DNA from: an uncultured Bacilli bacterium
GTDB lineage: Bacteria > Bacillota_I > Bacilli_A > RFN20 > CAG-826
DNA length: 5,703 nucleotides
Assembly (NCBI GenBank): GCA_905236535.1
Contig: CAJOQN010000014.1
Location: 1 to 5,703 of the forward strand
Direction of reading: 5' to 3'
The notes below the pieces were generated by a model. The model searched no databases and was not told the DNA's origin. It was given only the letters and a program-made list of their open reading frames with translations. Shown here piece by piece: positions 1 to 5,698 of the stretch; within the stretch, counting starts at the first letter, position 1, and each line of letters starts with the position of its first letter. The position numbers and the translations under genes were made by a program.

Positions 1-1
1 A

Positions 2-838
2 AGCTCATCTTTCAACCCTGTTTTGAATATTTATGATAATGCTTCTTTAAGTCATGAACTAAGTTTATCTTCTGCCACCTTTGATATCTCAGGTGGCTTT
101 ATTTATTTTAGATTTAATACGATTCCTATTAATAAAGGCGATGCCATCACTTCTATTAAATTCGTGGTTAAAACCCTCAATACAACAGGAGAGCCTTTTA
201 CCATTGCTGCTAAAACCCCAAACGGAACCATTCCTTTTGAATATTCTTCTAATGAACAAGGGATTGGGACTTTTGAACTTGATGTTACTTCTATCTTATA
301 TAACAACGATTATCCAAACGTCGTTGGGATTAAATGCACAAATTTAAACTCCTCTCTTTTTATTTATGGAAGAGGAACTAATACTTTTACCAACAATCTA
401 GCCCCTTATCTCCAAATAGAATATATCCCCGCCTCAGAAGCTATCTCCAAACAAAAATATATTGAAGGTTCGTTAAATGAAGAATTATCGTATTCTATCA
501 ATATTGCTAATTCACTTTTATATCTAAACAATGGATTATTCCCTAATCTTTTGCCATATAATCTTTCGTTTAAATATAATTCCTATTACATCGATAATGC
601 TTTCTTATTTTTCCCTAAAGGATGGAGACTTAATATCTTAGAATCTATCGCTTTTGATAATAGCGATATCATTCTTACCGATTCAAGTCTCAACAATAGA
701 AAATTCGCTCTCGCAGAACATTCAAGTGATACATATTACGATACCTCTGGAAGTGGAATGATTATTCGATACATCAATAGTGAATATCGTTTATATCAAA
801 ATTTATATGATCAAGACACATATAAGGTTTTTTGGTGA
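2..838 (+). CDS. DNRLRE/RHS-type surface protein, N-terminal fragment (gene start outside window, ends early)
   Basis: The frame is open from the window edge, so the true start is probably upstream; the first in-window start codon is a TTG at 23 without a clear Shine-Dalgarno. Counting from that TTG, residues 1-135 look like a DNRLRE beta-sandwich: alternating beta strands, a FELDVTSIL motif near 84, a YPNVVGIK motif near 98, and a closing LAPYLQIEYIP. Residues 145-265 look like the opening of RHS/YD-repeat proteins, with YNLSFKYNS near 179 followed by KGWRLNILESI near 200 and a beta-rich stretch. Family members are usually far longer and carry many YD repeats and a variable C-terminal toxin or adhesin tip at the cell surface. 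Here a TGA stop follows KVFW and no YD repeat is seen in any frame downstream, so this is probably a decayed or recombined remnant. Codon use (ATC, GCT, GCC; ATA rare) resembles the chaperone genes. Family assignment is by motif memory, not a search. Confidence 0.
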   Translation, partial: SSSFNPVLNIYDNASLSHELSLSSATFDISGGFIYFRFNTIPINKGDAITSIKFVVKTLNTTGEPFTIAAKTPNGTIPFEYSSNEQGIGTFELDVTSILYNNDYPNVVGIKCTNLNSSLFIYGRGTNTFTNNLAPYLQIEYIPASEAISKQKYIEGSLNEELSYSINIANSLLYLNNGLFPNLLPYNLSFKYNSYYIDNAFLFFPKGWRLNILESIAFDNSDIILTDSSLNNRKFALAEHSSDTYYDTSGSGMIIRYINSEYRLYQNLYDQDTYKVFW

Positions 839-877
839 TATTGTTAGTTCCTCTGCTGTTTTAATCGAGGCGTTACT

Positions 878-998
878 TTGTTCGTTATGAGAAAAGAATT
901 CTTTGCATGCTGTAACAAAAAGATTATTAGAAAAATGGCATTTGAATGTGCTGTTTTTCCCTTTCGTTTTGCCTTCATATTTCTTTTGATTTTTTTTT
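878..998 (+). other. Possible out-of-frame N-terminal segment of the downstream membrane-protein gene
   Basis: A reading frame starts at TTG 878, seven bases after a GAGG at 867-870, with an ATG three codons further on at 887. It encodes a basic N-terminus (MRKEFFACCNKKIIRKM) and then a hydrophobic stretch that runs into nine Ts at 990-998. As written, this frame continues to a stop at 1124-1126 with low-complexity Phe/Cys-rich residues that look like noise. If the T run were one base shorter, it would pass into the frame of the 1014-2105 gene and add one more membrane helix ahead of that gene's first helix. This could be a sequencing error, a real inactivating mutation, slippage-dependent expression, or chance in AT-rich DNA. 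Confidence 0.3.
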
Positions 999-1013
999 CT
1001 TCTTTATGCTTTA

Positions 1014-2105
1014 TTGAGTATTATTTCCGTAACAAAAAAAGCTTTTTACATTCTTATTGTTTGTTCTATTTTTGCTGTTTTGTTTTTTGCACTCGTTTTA
1101 ATAGTTTTACTTATAAGATACTCTAAATCAAAGAGATGGTTATTAAGAACTTATATATACTCAAATAAAGATAAACAATTTATTTCATTAATATTTGATA
1201 ACAATCAACTGTTTTATGTGAAAGGTGAAAAAAGTTGTATTTTAATTTCTTTTTTTCCTGAAACCATACAAAACATTTTCATAATGAAGCACTCTATCAT
1301 TTTTCAGAACAAAAATAGACTACTATTATTGCCTAAAACCCCTGAATTTGTCACATATCTGTCACCAACTTTTCAAAAGAATGAATCAATTTTCATAAAG
1401 AAAGTAGATGTATCCAGAAGAATTAATAAAGAAATAAGTTTGTTATTATTCTTTTTAGCATTATTCAGTTTGCCGTTGTCGTTAGCAACTTTATATTTTG
1501 GTGATGTAATGATGTTTGGCATTCCTGGTATCTTAGAATATACATGGATTAGTTATATATTCGTCTTTTTACCTCTTGCATCGGTTTTCTTTGGCATTTT
1601 TTCATACATAAAAAAAGGAACATATAAAAAGAATATTATTGCAGGTTCGTTATTAATTCTCTTTTTATCACTGATTGGTTCATCAAAATATATGGCTTCA
1701 AACAACATTTCATACAATGATTCCTTTTTGGTTAGAGTGGAAAATAAAACTGAAATATATTTTCCATCTAAAAGGAAGGCTAGTTGCATGTTAAACGACA
1801 ACAAGATTTCTGGAAGATCAACATACGGAAACGCTATTTTCTTGGATGAGATTGAAATTGATTCGTTTGTATCAAACATCAACCAAAATATATGGAGGCC
1901 CGTTTTTACAGATTTTATTCTAAATAATACAGTGGCAAAATATTCTTTTGATAAATACGATTATTGTTTTTCTTATGTTGATACCATCAAGATATTCAAC
2001 CCCCAATCTTTAGAAAAGGGAACTTACTATATAACTATGGTCACATACGATATAAAACAGAATCATTTATGCATTCTTGATGATTTTGAAATCATTATCA
2101 AATAA
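1014..2105 (+). CDS. Unrecognised multi-pass membrane protein
   Basis: I do not recognise this 363-residue protein and assign no function. Four hydrophobic segments are visible, at about residues 11-34, 141-162, 178-199 and 207-223. A soluble stretch at 35-140 lies between the first two, and a soluble tail of about 140 residues (224-363) follows the last. Basic clusters after segment 1 (RYSKSKR) and between segments 3 and 4 (KKGTYKK) suggest both are cytoplasmic, which would put the tail outside the cell. The 47-112 region alternates short beta-like strands with aromatic residues, vaguely like YcxB/PH-like membrane-associated domains; this is weak. The TTG start is the only usual start codon after the in-frame TGA at 987-989, and it has no visible Shine-Dalgarno, so the 5' end is doubtful. 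ATA isoleucine codons are common (a dozen or more) yet rare in the chaperone genes, suggesting a transferred or accessory gene. Its position after an RHS remnant makes an orphan immunity protein possible, but nothing in the sequence shows this. Confidence 0.6.
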   Translation: MSIISVTKKAFYILIVCSIFAVLFFALVLIVLLIRYSKSKRWLLRTYIYSNKDKQFISLIFDNNQLFYVKGEKSCILISFFPETIQNIFIMKHSIIFQNKNRLLLLPKTPEFVTYLSPTFQKNESIFIKKVDVSRRINKEISLLLFFLALFSLPLSLATLYFGDVMMFGIPGILEYTWISYIFVFLPLASVFFGIFSYIKKGTYKKNIIAGSLLILFLSLIGSSKYMASNNISYNDSFLVRVENKTEIYFPSKRKASCMLNDNKISGRSTYGNAIFLDEIEIDSFVSNINQNIWRPVFTDFILNNTVAKYSFDKYDYCFSYVDTIKIFNPQSLEKGTYYITMVTYDIKQNHLCILDDFEIIIK

Positions 2106-2115
2106 TTGTTTCATT

Positions 2116-2154
2116 CATATATTAGAGGCGTGTTCCATATATTATTTAGAGGCG
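2116..2154 (+). repeat. Imperfect tandem duplication containing TTAGAGGCG
   Basis: CATATATTA occurs at 2116-2124 and again at 2136-2144. TTAGAGGCG occurs at 2122-2130 and again at 2146-2154. The two copies of this roughly 15-20 base unit differ by about four extra T/A bases in the second copy. The repeat lies just after the stop codon of the membrane-protein gene, and its second copy forms the left base of the terminator-like hairpin. No function is evident. Confidence 0.5.
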
Positions 2155-2177
2155 GATTTTTATCCGTTTTTATTTTT
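2151..2177 (+). terminator. Probable weak rho-independent terminator of the upstream gene
   Basis: CGGAT (2153-2157) pairs with ATCCG (2162-2166) around a TTTT loop. Two G-U pairs (2151-2152 with 2167-2168) can extend the stem. A T-rich tract, TTTTTATTTTT, follows at 2167-2177. The site sits about 46 bases after the stop of the membrane-protein gene and ahead of the hrcA promoter, where a terminator is expected. The five-pair core is short, so termination may be partial. The AT-rich tract also lies about 40-70 bases before the predicted hrcA transcription start and could help the promoter as an UP-like element (inference). Confidence 0.55.
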
Positions 2178-2186
2178 GATGAAAAA

Positions 2187-2213
2187 TTAGCACTCAGGTG
2201 TTGACAGTGCTAA
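2187..2213 (+). promoter_or_regulatory. CIRCE operator 1 (HrcA binding site), overlapping the -35 box
   Basis: The element is TTAGCACTC, nine bases, then CAGTGCTAA. The CIRCE consensus is TTAGCACTC-N9-GAGTGCTAA, so 17 of 18 arm bases match; the only deviation is C for G at 2205, the innermost base of the right arm. The right arm overlaps a perfect TTGACA -35 hexamer at 2201-2206, so bound HrcA would directly block sigma-A RNA polymerase. It belongs to the hrcA-grpE-dnaK operon immediately downstream. Confidence 0.93.
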
Positions 2214-2228
2214 AAAAATGGGTAGAAT
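2201..2228 (+). promoter_or_regulatory. Sigma-A-type promoter of the hrcA-grpE-dnaK operon
   Basis: A consensus -35 box TTGACA lies at 2201-2206 and a near-consensus -10 box TAGAAT at 2223-2228, with a 16-base spacer. The predicted transcription start is near 2235, giving a leader of about 37 bases before the hrcA ATG. CIRCE 1 covers the -35 box and CIRCE 2 covers the predicted start. This fits classic class I heat-shock control by HrcA, with a vegetative promoter that is derepressed on protein-folding stress. Confidence 0.85.
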
Positions 2229-2232
2229 AGAA

Positions 2233-2259
2233 TTAGCACTTGGAAGTAGTGAGTGCTAA
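2233..2259 (+). promoter_or_regulatory. CIRCE operator 2 (HrcA binding site), at the transcription start
   Basis: The element is TTAGCACTT, nine bases, then GAGTGCTAA. It matches 17 of 18 CIRCE arm bases, with T for C at 2241, the innermost base of the left arm. It starts at about the predicted +1 and ends one base before the hrcA Shine-Dalgarno (2261-2268). It is therefore both a DNA operator and, once transcribed, a likely hairpin at the 5' end of the mRNA. In other Gram-positives a transcribed CIRCE also affects mRNA stability. Confidence 0.93.
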
Positions 2260-2271
2260 AAAGGAGGTCAT

Positions 2272-3294
2272 ATGAAACTTAATAGAAGCGACACTATACT
2301 CAAGTATATCGTTGAGTATTTCATTAAGAATGCTGAGCCAGTTGGTTCTAAAACATTAATCGAAACATATCATCTCCCTTATAGCAGTGCGACGATCAGA
2401 AATGAAATGTTCGAACTCGAACAACAAGGATATATCGAAAAGACTCACTCCTCAAGTGGGCGCGTTCCTTCTTCTAAAGGTTATCGTTATTACTGCGAGC
2501 ACCTTAGAGAACAAGGAGTGGATGAAGCTCTTAAATATTCTCTTCAAGAAATTCTCAATCAAAAGAGTCAATCAATCGAAGAGACCATCAAAGCTTCTTG
2601 TGAGATTTTATCTCACATGACTTCACTCGTCAGCGTCTTCTTAGGGCCAGATGAAAAAATTGAAAGATTAGCCTCTATTCAATTAATCAAAGTCTCCGAT
2701 AAAACTTTAACCGCAATCTTCGTTACCGACAGTGGTTATGTCGAAAACAAAACCTTCATCGTCGATAGTGAAGTCAATCCTGATGATATCGTCTCCTGCG
2801 TGAAGTTATTAAATGATCGACTCGTGGGCACTCCAGTAAGTGAACTTGTCGATAAGATGGAGTCCATTAGACCGGTGCTCGGAGATTACATCTTAAATCA
2901 CGATGTCATCTATCAAGCGATTCTAAGAACCTTCCTTAAATTCGCAAGCGATAGACTCTCGTTATATGGAAGAGATGAGCTCTTCAATCAACCAGAGTTT
3001 AAAAATGATGTCGATAAGCTCCATCGAGTCTTCAAACTCATGAGTGACGCTTCGATATTCAAGGATATTGATGATGAATCGAACATTAATGTTCGTATCG
3101 GCGAAATAGAAGATAATCCAGATGTCTCTGTCATTTCCGCAAAGATTAAGATTGGGGATGAAGATAACGCTTCCACAATCGCGCTTATCGGACCGACAAG
3201 AATGGATTATGATAAAGTTCTTTCCGCCCTTGAATATATTGCAGATTCCTTATCTGAATACTTCAATGATGCGGGCAAAGGAGGTAAAGCATAG
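2272..3294 (+). CDS. hrcA: Heat-inducible transcription repressor HrcA
   Basis: HrcA is a cytoplasmic dimeric repressor that binds CIRCE operators and shuts off the dnaK and groE heat-shock operons; in well-studied Bacilli its activity depends on GroEL. The 340-residue length is normal for the family. The N-terminal winged-helix DNA-binding domain (about 1-75) carries the family motifs AEPVGSKTL at 21-29, SSATIRNEM at 38-46 and THSSSGRVPSSKGYRYY at 58-74. The middle part (about 80-310) holds the GAF-like and dimerisation regions, including LYGRDELFNQPEF at 231-243. The C-terminal signature GPTRMDYDKVLSALEYIA lies at 307-324. The ATG start is supported by AAGGAGGT at 2261-2268 and by alignment of the N-terminus with the family. 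It is first in its operon and follows two CIRCE sites, so autorepression is expected. The stop codon shares its last base with the grpE start. Nothing appears truncated. Confidence 0.97.
   Translation: MKLNRSDTILKYIVEYFIKNAEPVGSKTLIETYHLPYSSATIRNEMFELEQQGYIEKTHSSSGRVPSSKGYRYYCEHLREQGVDEALKYSLQEILNQKSQSIEETIKASCEILSHMTSLVSVFLGPDEKIERLASIQLIKVSDKTLTAIFVTDSGYVENKTFIVDSEVNPDDIVSCVKLLNDRLVGTPVSELVDKMESIRPVLGDYILNHDVIYQAILRTFLKFASDRLSLYGRDELFNQPEFKNDVDKLHRVFKLMSDASIFKDIDDESNINVRIGEIEDNPDVSVISAKIKIGDEDNASTIALIGPTRMDYDKVLSALEYIADSLSEYFNDAGKGGKA
3277..3285 (+). promoter_or_regulatory. Shine-Dalgarno that fixes the GTG start of grpE
   Basis: AAAGGAGGT lies inside the last hrcA codons, eight bases before GTG 3294-3296. 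It supports the rare GTG start over the next in-frame ATG (residue 20), which would remove part of the N-terminal coiled-coil region. It also forces the Gly-Lys-Gly-Gly-Lys-Ala tail of HrcA. Confidence 0.85.
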
Positions 3295-3851
3295 TGAAAG
3301 AAAAAGAAAGTGTTATTCCTCAAGAAGGAAATAGCAAAAAAGACTTCAAGATGAAACTTGAGAAAAAAGATGAAGAGATTAACAAATTAAAGGCGGATAT
3401 CGATCATTGGAAAAATGAATATTATCGCGCTTACGCTGACACTCAAAATCTTCGTAAGTCCTTGGAAAAAGATCATCAAGAAGCGATTAGATACCGCGCC
3501 AGTGGATTCGTCGAATCACTTCTCAATGTTCTCGATAGCTTCCATATGGCCTTATCAAGTTCACCTTCTAATCCAGAAGTTGCTAACTATGTGATGGGAT
3601 TCTCTTATATATATAAGAATCTAGTCTCTGCTCTTGAGGAAGAAGGAGTAAGTGAAATCTCTCCAAAGATTGGAGACAAATTCAATCCCGCCTTCATGGA
3701 AGCAATTGCTTCTGAAGAAAGCGAAGGTGATGAAAATATCATCTTAAAAGTATCCCGCAAAGGATACAAACTCCATGACCGTCTCATCCGCCCAGCGGAA
3801 GTGACCGTCACCAAGAAAAAAGAAAACAATGATGAATCAACCAAAGAATAA
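3294..3851 (+). CDS. grpE: Nucleotide exchange factor GrpE (Hsp70 cochaperone)
   Basis: GrpE is a cytoplasmic homodimer that opens the DnaK nucleotide-binding domain to release ADP, so that ATP can rebind and substrate can leave. The 185-residue length is typical. A charged tail and long coiled coil span about 15-65, including the ADTQNLRKSLEKDHQEA segment that corresponds to the usual family motif around ANYxxR. The helical bundle covers about 66-118 (FVESLLNVLDSF near 72). The C-terminal beta wing that contacts DnaK covers about 119-175 and holds KGYKLHDRLIRPAEVTV at 156-172. In NPAFMEAI (131-138) methionine takes the place where most family members have the histidine of HEA. The GTG start overlaps the hrcA TAG by one base (TAGTG), indicating translational coupling. 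dnaK begins 20 bases after the stop, so the two cochaperone partners are co-expressed from the CIRCE-controlled promoter. Confidence 0.96.
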   Translation: MKEKESVIPQEGNSKKDFKMKLEKKDEEINKLKADIDHWKNEYYRAYADTQNLRKSLEKDHQEAIRYRASGFVESLLNVLDSFHMALSSSPSNPEVANYVMGFSYIYKNLVSALEEEGVSEISPKIGDKFNPAFMEAIASEESEGDENIILKVSRKGYKLHDRLIRPAEVTVTKKKENNDESTKE

Positions 3852-3871
3852 TGTTTAGGAGGAATTAAATT

Positions 3872-5698
3872 ATGGCAAAAGAAACAATTCTTGGTATTGA
3901 CTTAGGGACAACCAATTCCGTCGTATCTTATTTACAAGCCGATGGCACTGTCAAAGTTATTCCAAATCCAGAAGGCACCGTGACCACCCCATCCGTCGTT
4001 GCCTTTAAAAGTAATGGGGAAGAAATCGTTGGTAACGCCGCTAAAAGACAAGCGGTCACCAATCCTGACACCGTCTCTTCAATTAAGAGAAAAATGGGCT
4101 CAAGCGAAAAAGTACACATTAAATGTGTAAATAAAGACTTCACCCCACAAGAAATCTCCGCAAAAGTTCTCACTTACATGAAGAAATATGCCGAAGATGC
4201 TTTAGGACACAAGGTTGAAAAGGCGGTTATCACGGTTCCTGCTTACTTCAACGATGCTCAAAGACAAGCCACGAAAGATGCTGGTCAAATCGCTGGCTTA
4301 GATGTCGTTCGTATCATCAACGAACCAACCGCTGCCGCTTTAGCTTATGGTCTTGACACTCAAAAGAGTGAAAGAATCTTGGTCTTCGATTTAGGTGGTG
4401 GAACATTCGACGTCTCGATCCTTGATATCGGGGATGGAACCTTCGAAGTTGTCTCAACCGCTGGCGATAACCACTTAGGTGGTGATGACTGGGATAATGT
4501 CCTCGCTGATTGGATTAAAGCGCAAATTAAGATTGAATCTGGCCTTGATATTATTGACAAAGCCGCGCTCGCCCGTGTTAAAGAAGCGGCCGAAAAAGCA
4601 AAGATTGAATTATCAAGTTCACTTCAAACCGTTATCTCCTTACCATTCCTTGGCATGAATGCTAACGGACCAGTCAACTTTGAAACCACTCTTAGCAGAG
4701 CGAAGTTCCAAGATATGACTAGACATCTCTTAAAGAGATGTGAAGAACCTGTTAGACGCGCTTTAGCCGATGCGAAACTCACCTCTGGTGACTTAGATCA
4801 AGTCCTCTTAATCGGTGGTTCTATCCGTATGCCTGCCGTTCAAGAACTTGTTAAAACAATGACTGGCAAAACTCCAAACTTATCAGTTAACCCAGATGAA
4901 GCGGTCTCTATCGGTGCAGCTTATCAAGGTGGTGTCGTCTCCGGCGATGTTAAAGATGTCGTCTTACTCGATGTCACTCCATTGACTTTAGGTATTGAAA
5001 CCTTAGGTGGCGTTATGACTCCATTAATCAATCGTAATACCACAATTCCAACCACGAAGTCACAAATCTTCTCAACCGCTGCAGATAATCAACCAGCAGT
5101 GGACATCATGGTCTATCAAGGTGAACGTCCAATGGCTCACGACAATAAGCTTCTTGGTCACTTCCAATTAACAGGTATCAAACCTGCAAGACGTGGACAA
5201 CCTCGAATTGAAGTCACCTTCTCTATCGATGTCAATGGTATTGTGAAAGTCAGCGCGAAGGACTTAGACACTCAAAAATCACAAGATATCACTATTAGTG
5301 ATTCCAATGGCTTAAGCAAAGAAGAAATCGACAGAATGGTCAGAGAAGCCGAAGAAAACGCGGAAGCGGATTCCAAACGTAAAGAAGAAACTGAAATCAA
5401 GAACAAAGCCGAGTCTTTAATCAATGATATCGATGCTTCCTTACAAGAAAAAGGCGATTCTATCGATGCCACTCAAAAAGAGCAAACCTTAAAGCTCAGA
5501 GATGAACTTAAGACCGCTCTTGATAACAACGATATTGAAACCCTTAAACAACGTATCCGCGAGCTTGAACAAGCTGCGGCTTACATGTCACAAGCGGGGG
5601 CTCAAGCCAATCCAAACCAAGGTGATCAAGGAACACCTGGTAGCAATCCAGACGATGTTGTCGATGCCGATTTCACCGGTGATAACAACAAAGCCTAA
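3872..5698 (+). CDS. dnaK: Molecular chaperone DnaK (Hsp70)
   Basis: DnaK is a cytoplasmic ATP-driven chaperone that binds exposed hydrophobic peptides and works with DnaJ and GrpE. The 608-residue length is normal and the gene is complete. The nucleotide-binding domain (about 1-358) shows GIDLGTTNS at 8-16, the phosphate-loop motif VFDLGGGTFDVSIL at 171-184, NEPTAAALAYG at 150-160 and HLGGDDWDN at 201-209. Between about residues 75 and 95 it is short, lacking the insertion of Gram-negative DnaKs. The linker VVLLDVTPL (363-371) leads to the substrate-binding beta domain (to about 478) and helical lid (about 481-575). A Gln/Asn/Gly-rich tail ends in DDVVDADF plus TGDNNKA, slightly longer than the common end. 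Signature 3 reads LIGGSIRMP, with Ile318 where Ser/Thr is normal. ATG 3872 follows AGGAGGA (3857-3863) at eight bases. Two TAA codons in tandem end the gene. Confidence 0.98.
   Translation: MAKETILGIDLGTTNSVVSYLQADGTVKVIPNPEGTVTTPSVVAFKSNGEEIVGNAAKRQAVTNPDTVSSIKRKMGSSEKVHIKCVNKDFTPQEISAKVLTYMKKYAEDALGHKVEKAVITVPAYFNDAQRQATKDAGQIAGLDVVRIINEPTAAALAYGLDTQKSERILVFDLGGGTFDVSILDIGDGTFEVVSTAGDNHLGGDDWDNVLADWIKAQIKIESGLDIIDKAALARVKEAAEKAKIELSSSLQTVISLPFLGMNANGPVNFETTLSRAKFQDMTRHLLKRCEEPVRRALADAKLTSGDLDQVLLIGGSIRMPAVQELVKTMTGKTPNLSVNPDEAVSIGAAYQGGVVSGDVKDVVLLDVTPLTLGIETLGGVMTPLINRNTTIPTTKSQIFSTAADNQPAVDIMVYQGERPMAHDNKLLGHFQLTGIKPARRGQPRIEVTFSIDVNGIVKVSAKDLDTQKSQDITISDSNGLSKEEIDRMVREAEENAEADSKRKEETEIKNKAESLINDIDASLQEKGDSIDATQKEQTLKLRDELKTALDNNDIETLKQRIRELEQAAAYMSQAGAQANPNQGDQGTPGSNPDDVVDADFTGDNNKA

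Noticed and set aside
103..306. Open frame of 67 codons on the minus strand inside the RHS fragment
   Set aside because: It lies opposite a frame with clear domain motifs and has no recognisable features; a shadow frame.
821..850. TGA at 836-838 read as tryptophan (mycoplasma code)
   Set aside because: Read-through would add only three residues before TAG, so it does not rescue the RHS gene; tryptophan is TGG in dnaK and no gene needs TGA as sense.
893..904. Perfect 12-base palindrome AAAGAATTCTTT
   Set aside because: No loop or T tract for a terminator, no nearby promoter that it could regulate, and such palindromes arise by chance in AT-rich DNA.
839..1013. Search for a promoter or terminator between the RHS fragment and the membrane gene
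   Set aside because: No -35/-10 pair with acceptable spacing and no stable hairpin with a T tract was seen; the T run at 990-998 has no stem before it.
1553..1882. Open frame of 109 codons on the minus strand inside the membrane gene
   Set aside because: Opposite a protein with clean membrane segments; no recognisable motif, and long chance frames are plausible opposite this sequence.
3122..3334. Plus-strand frame of 70 codons across the hrcA-grpE junction
   Set aside because: It overlaps the well-supported HrcA C-terminus and GrpE start in another frame and resembles no known protein.
3852..3871. Separate promoter for dnaK in the grpE-dnaK gap
   Set aside because: The gap is 20 bases and is taken up by the Shine-Dalgarno; dnaK is best explained by read-through from the CIRCE promoter.
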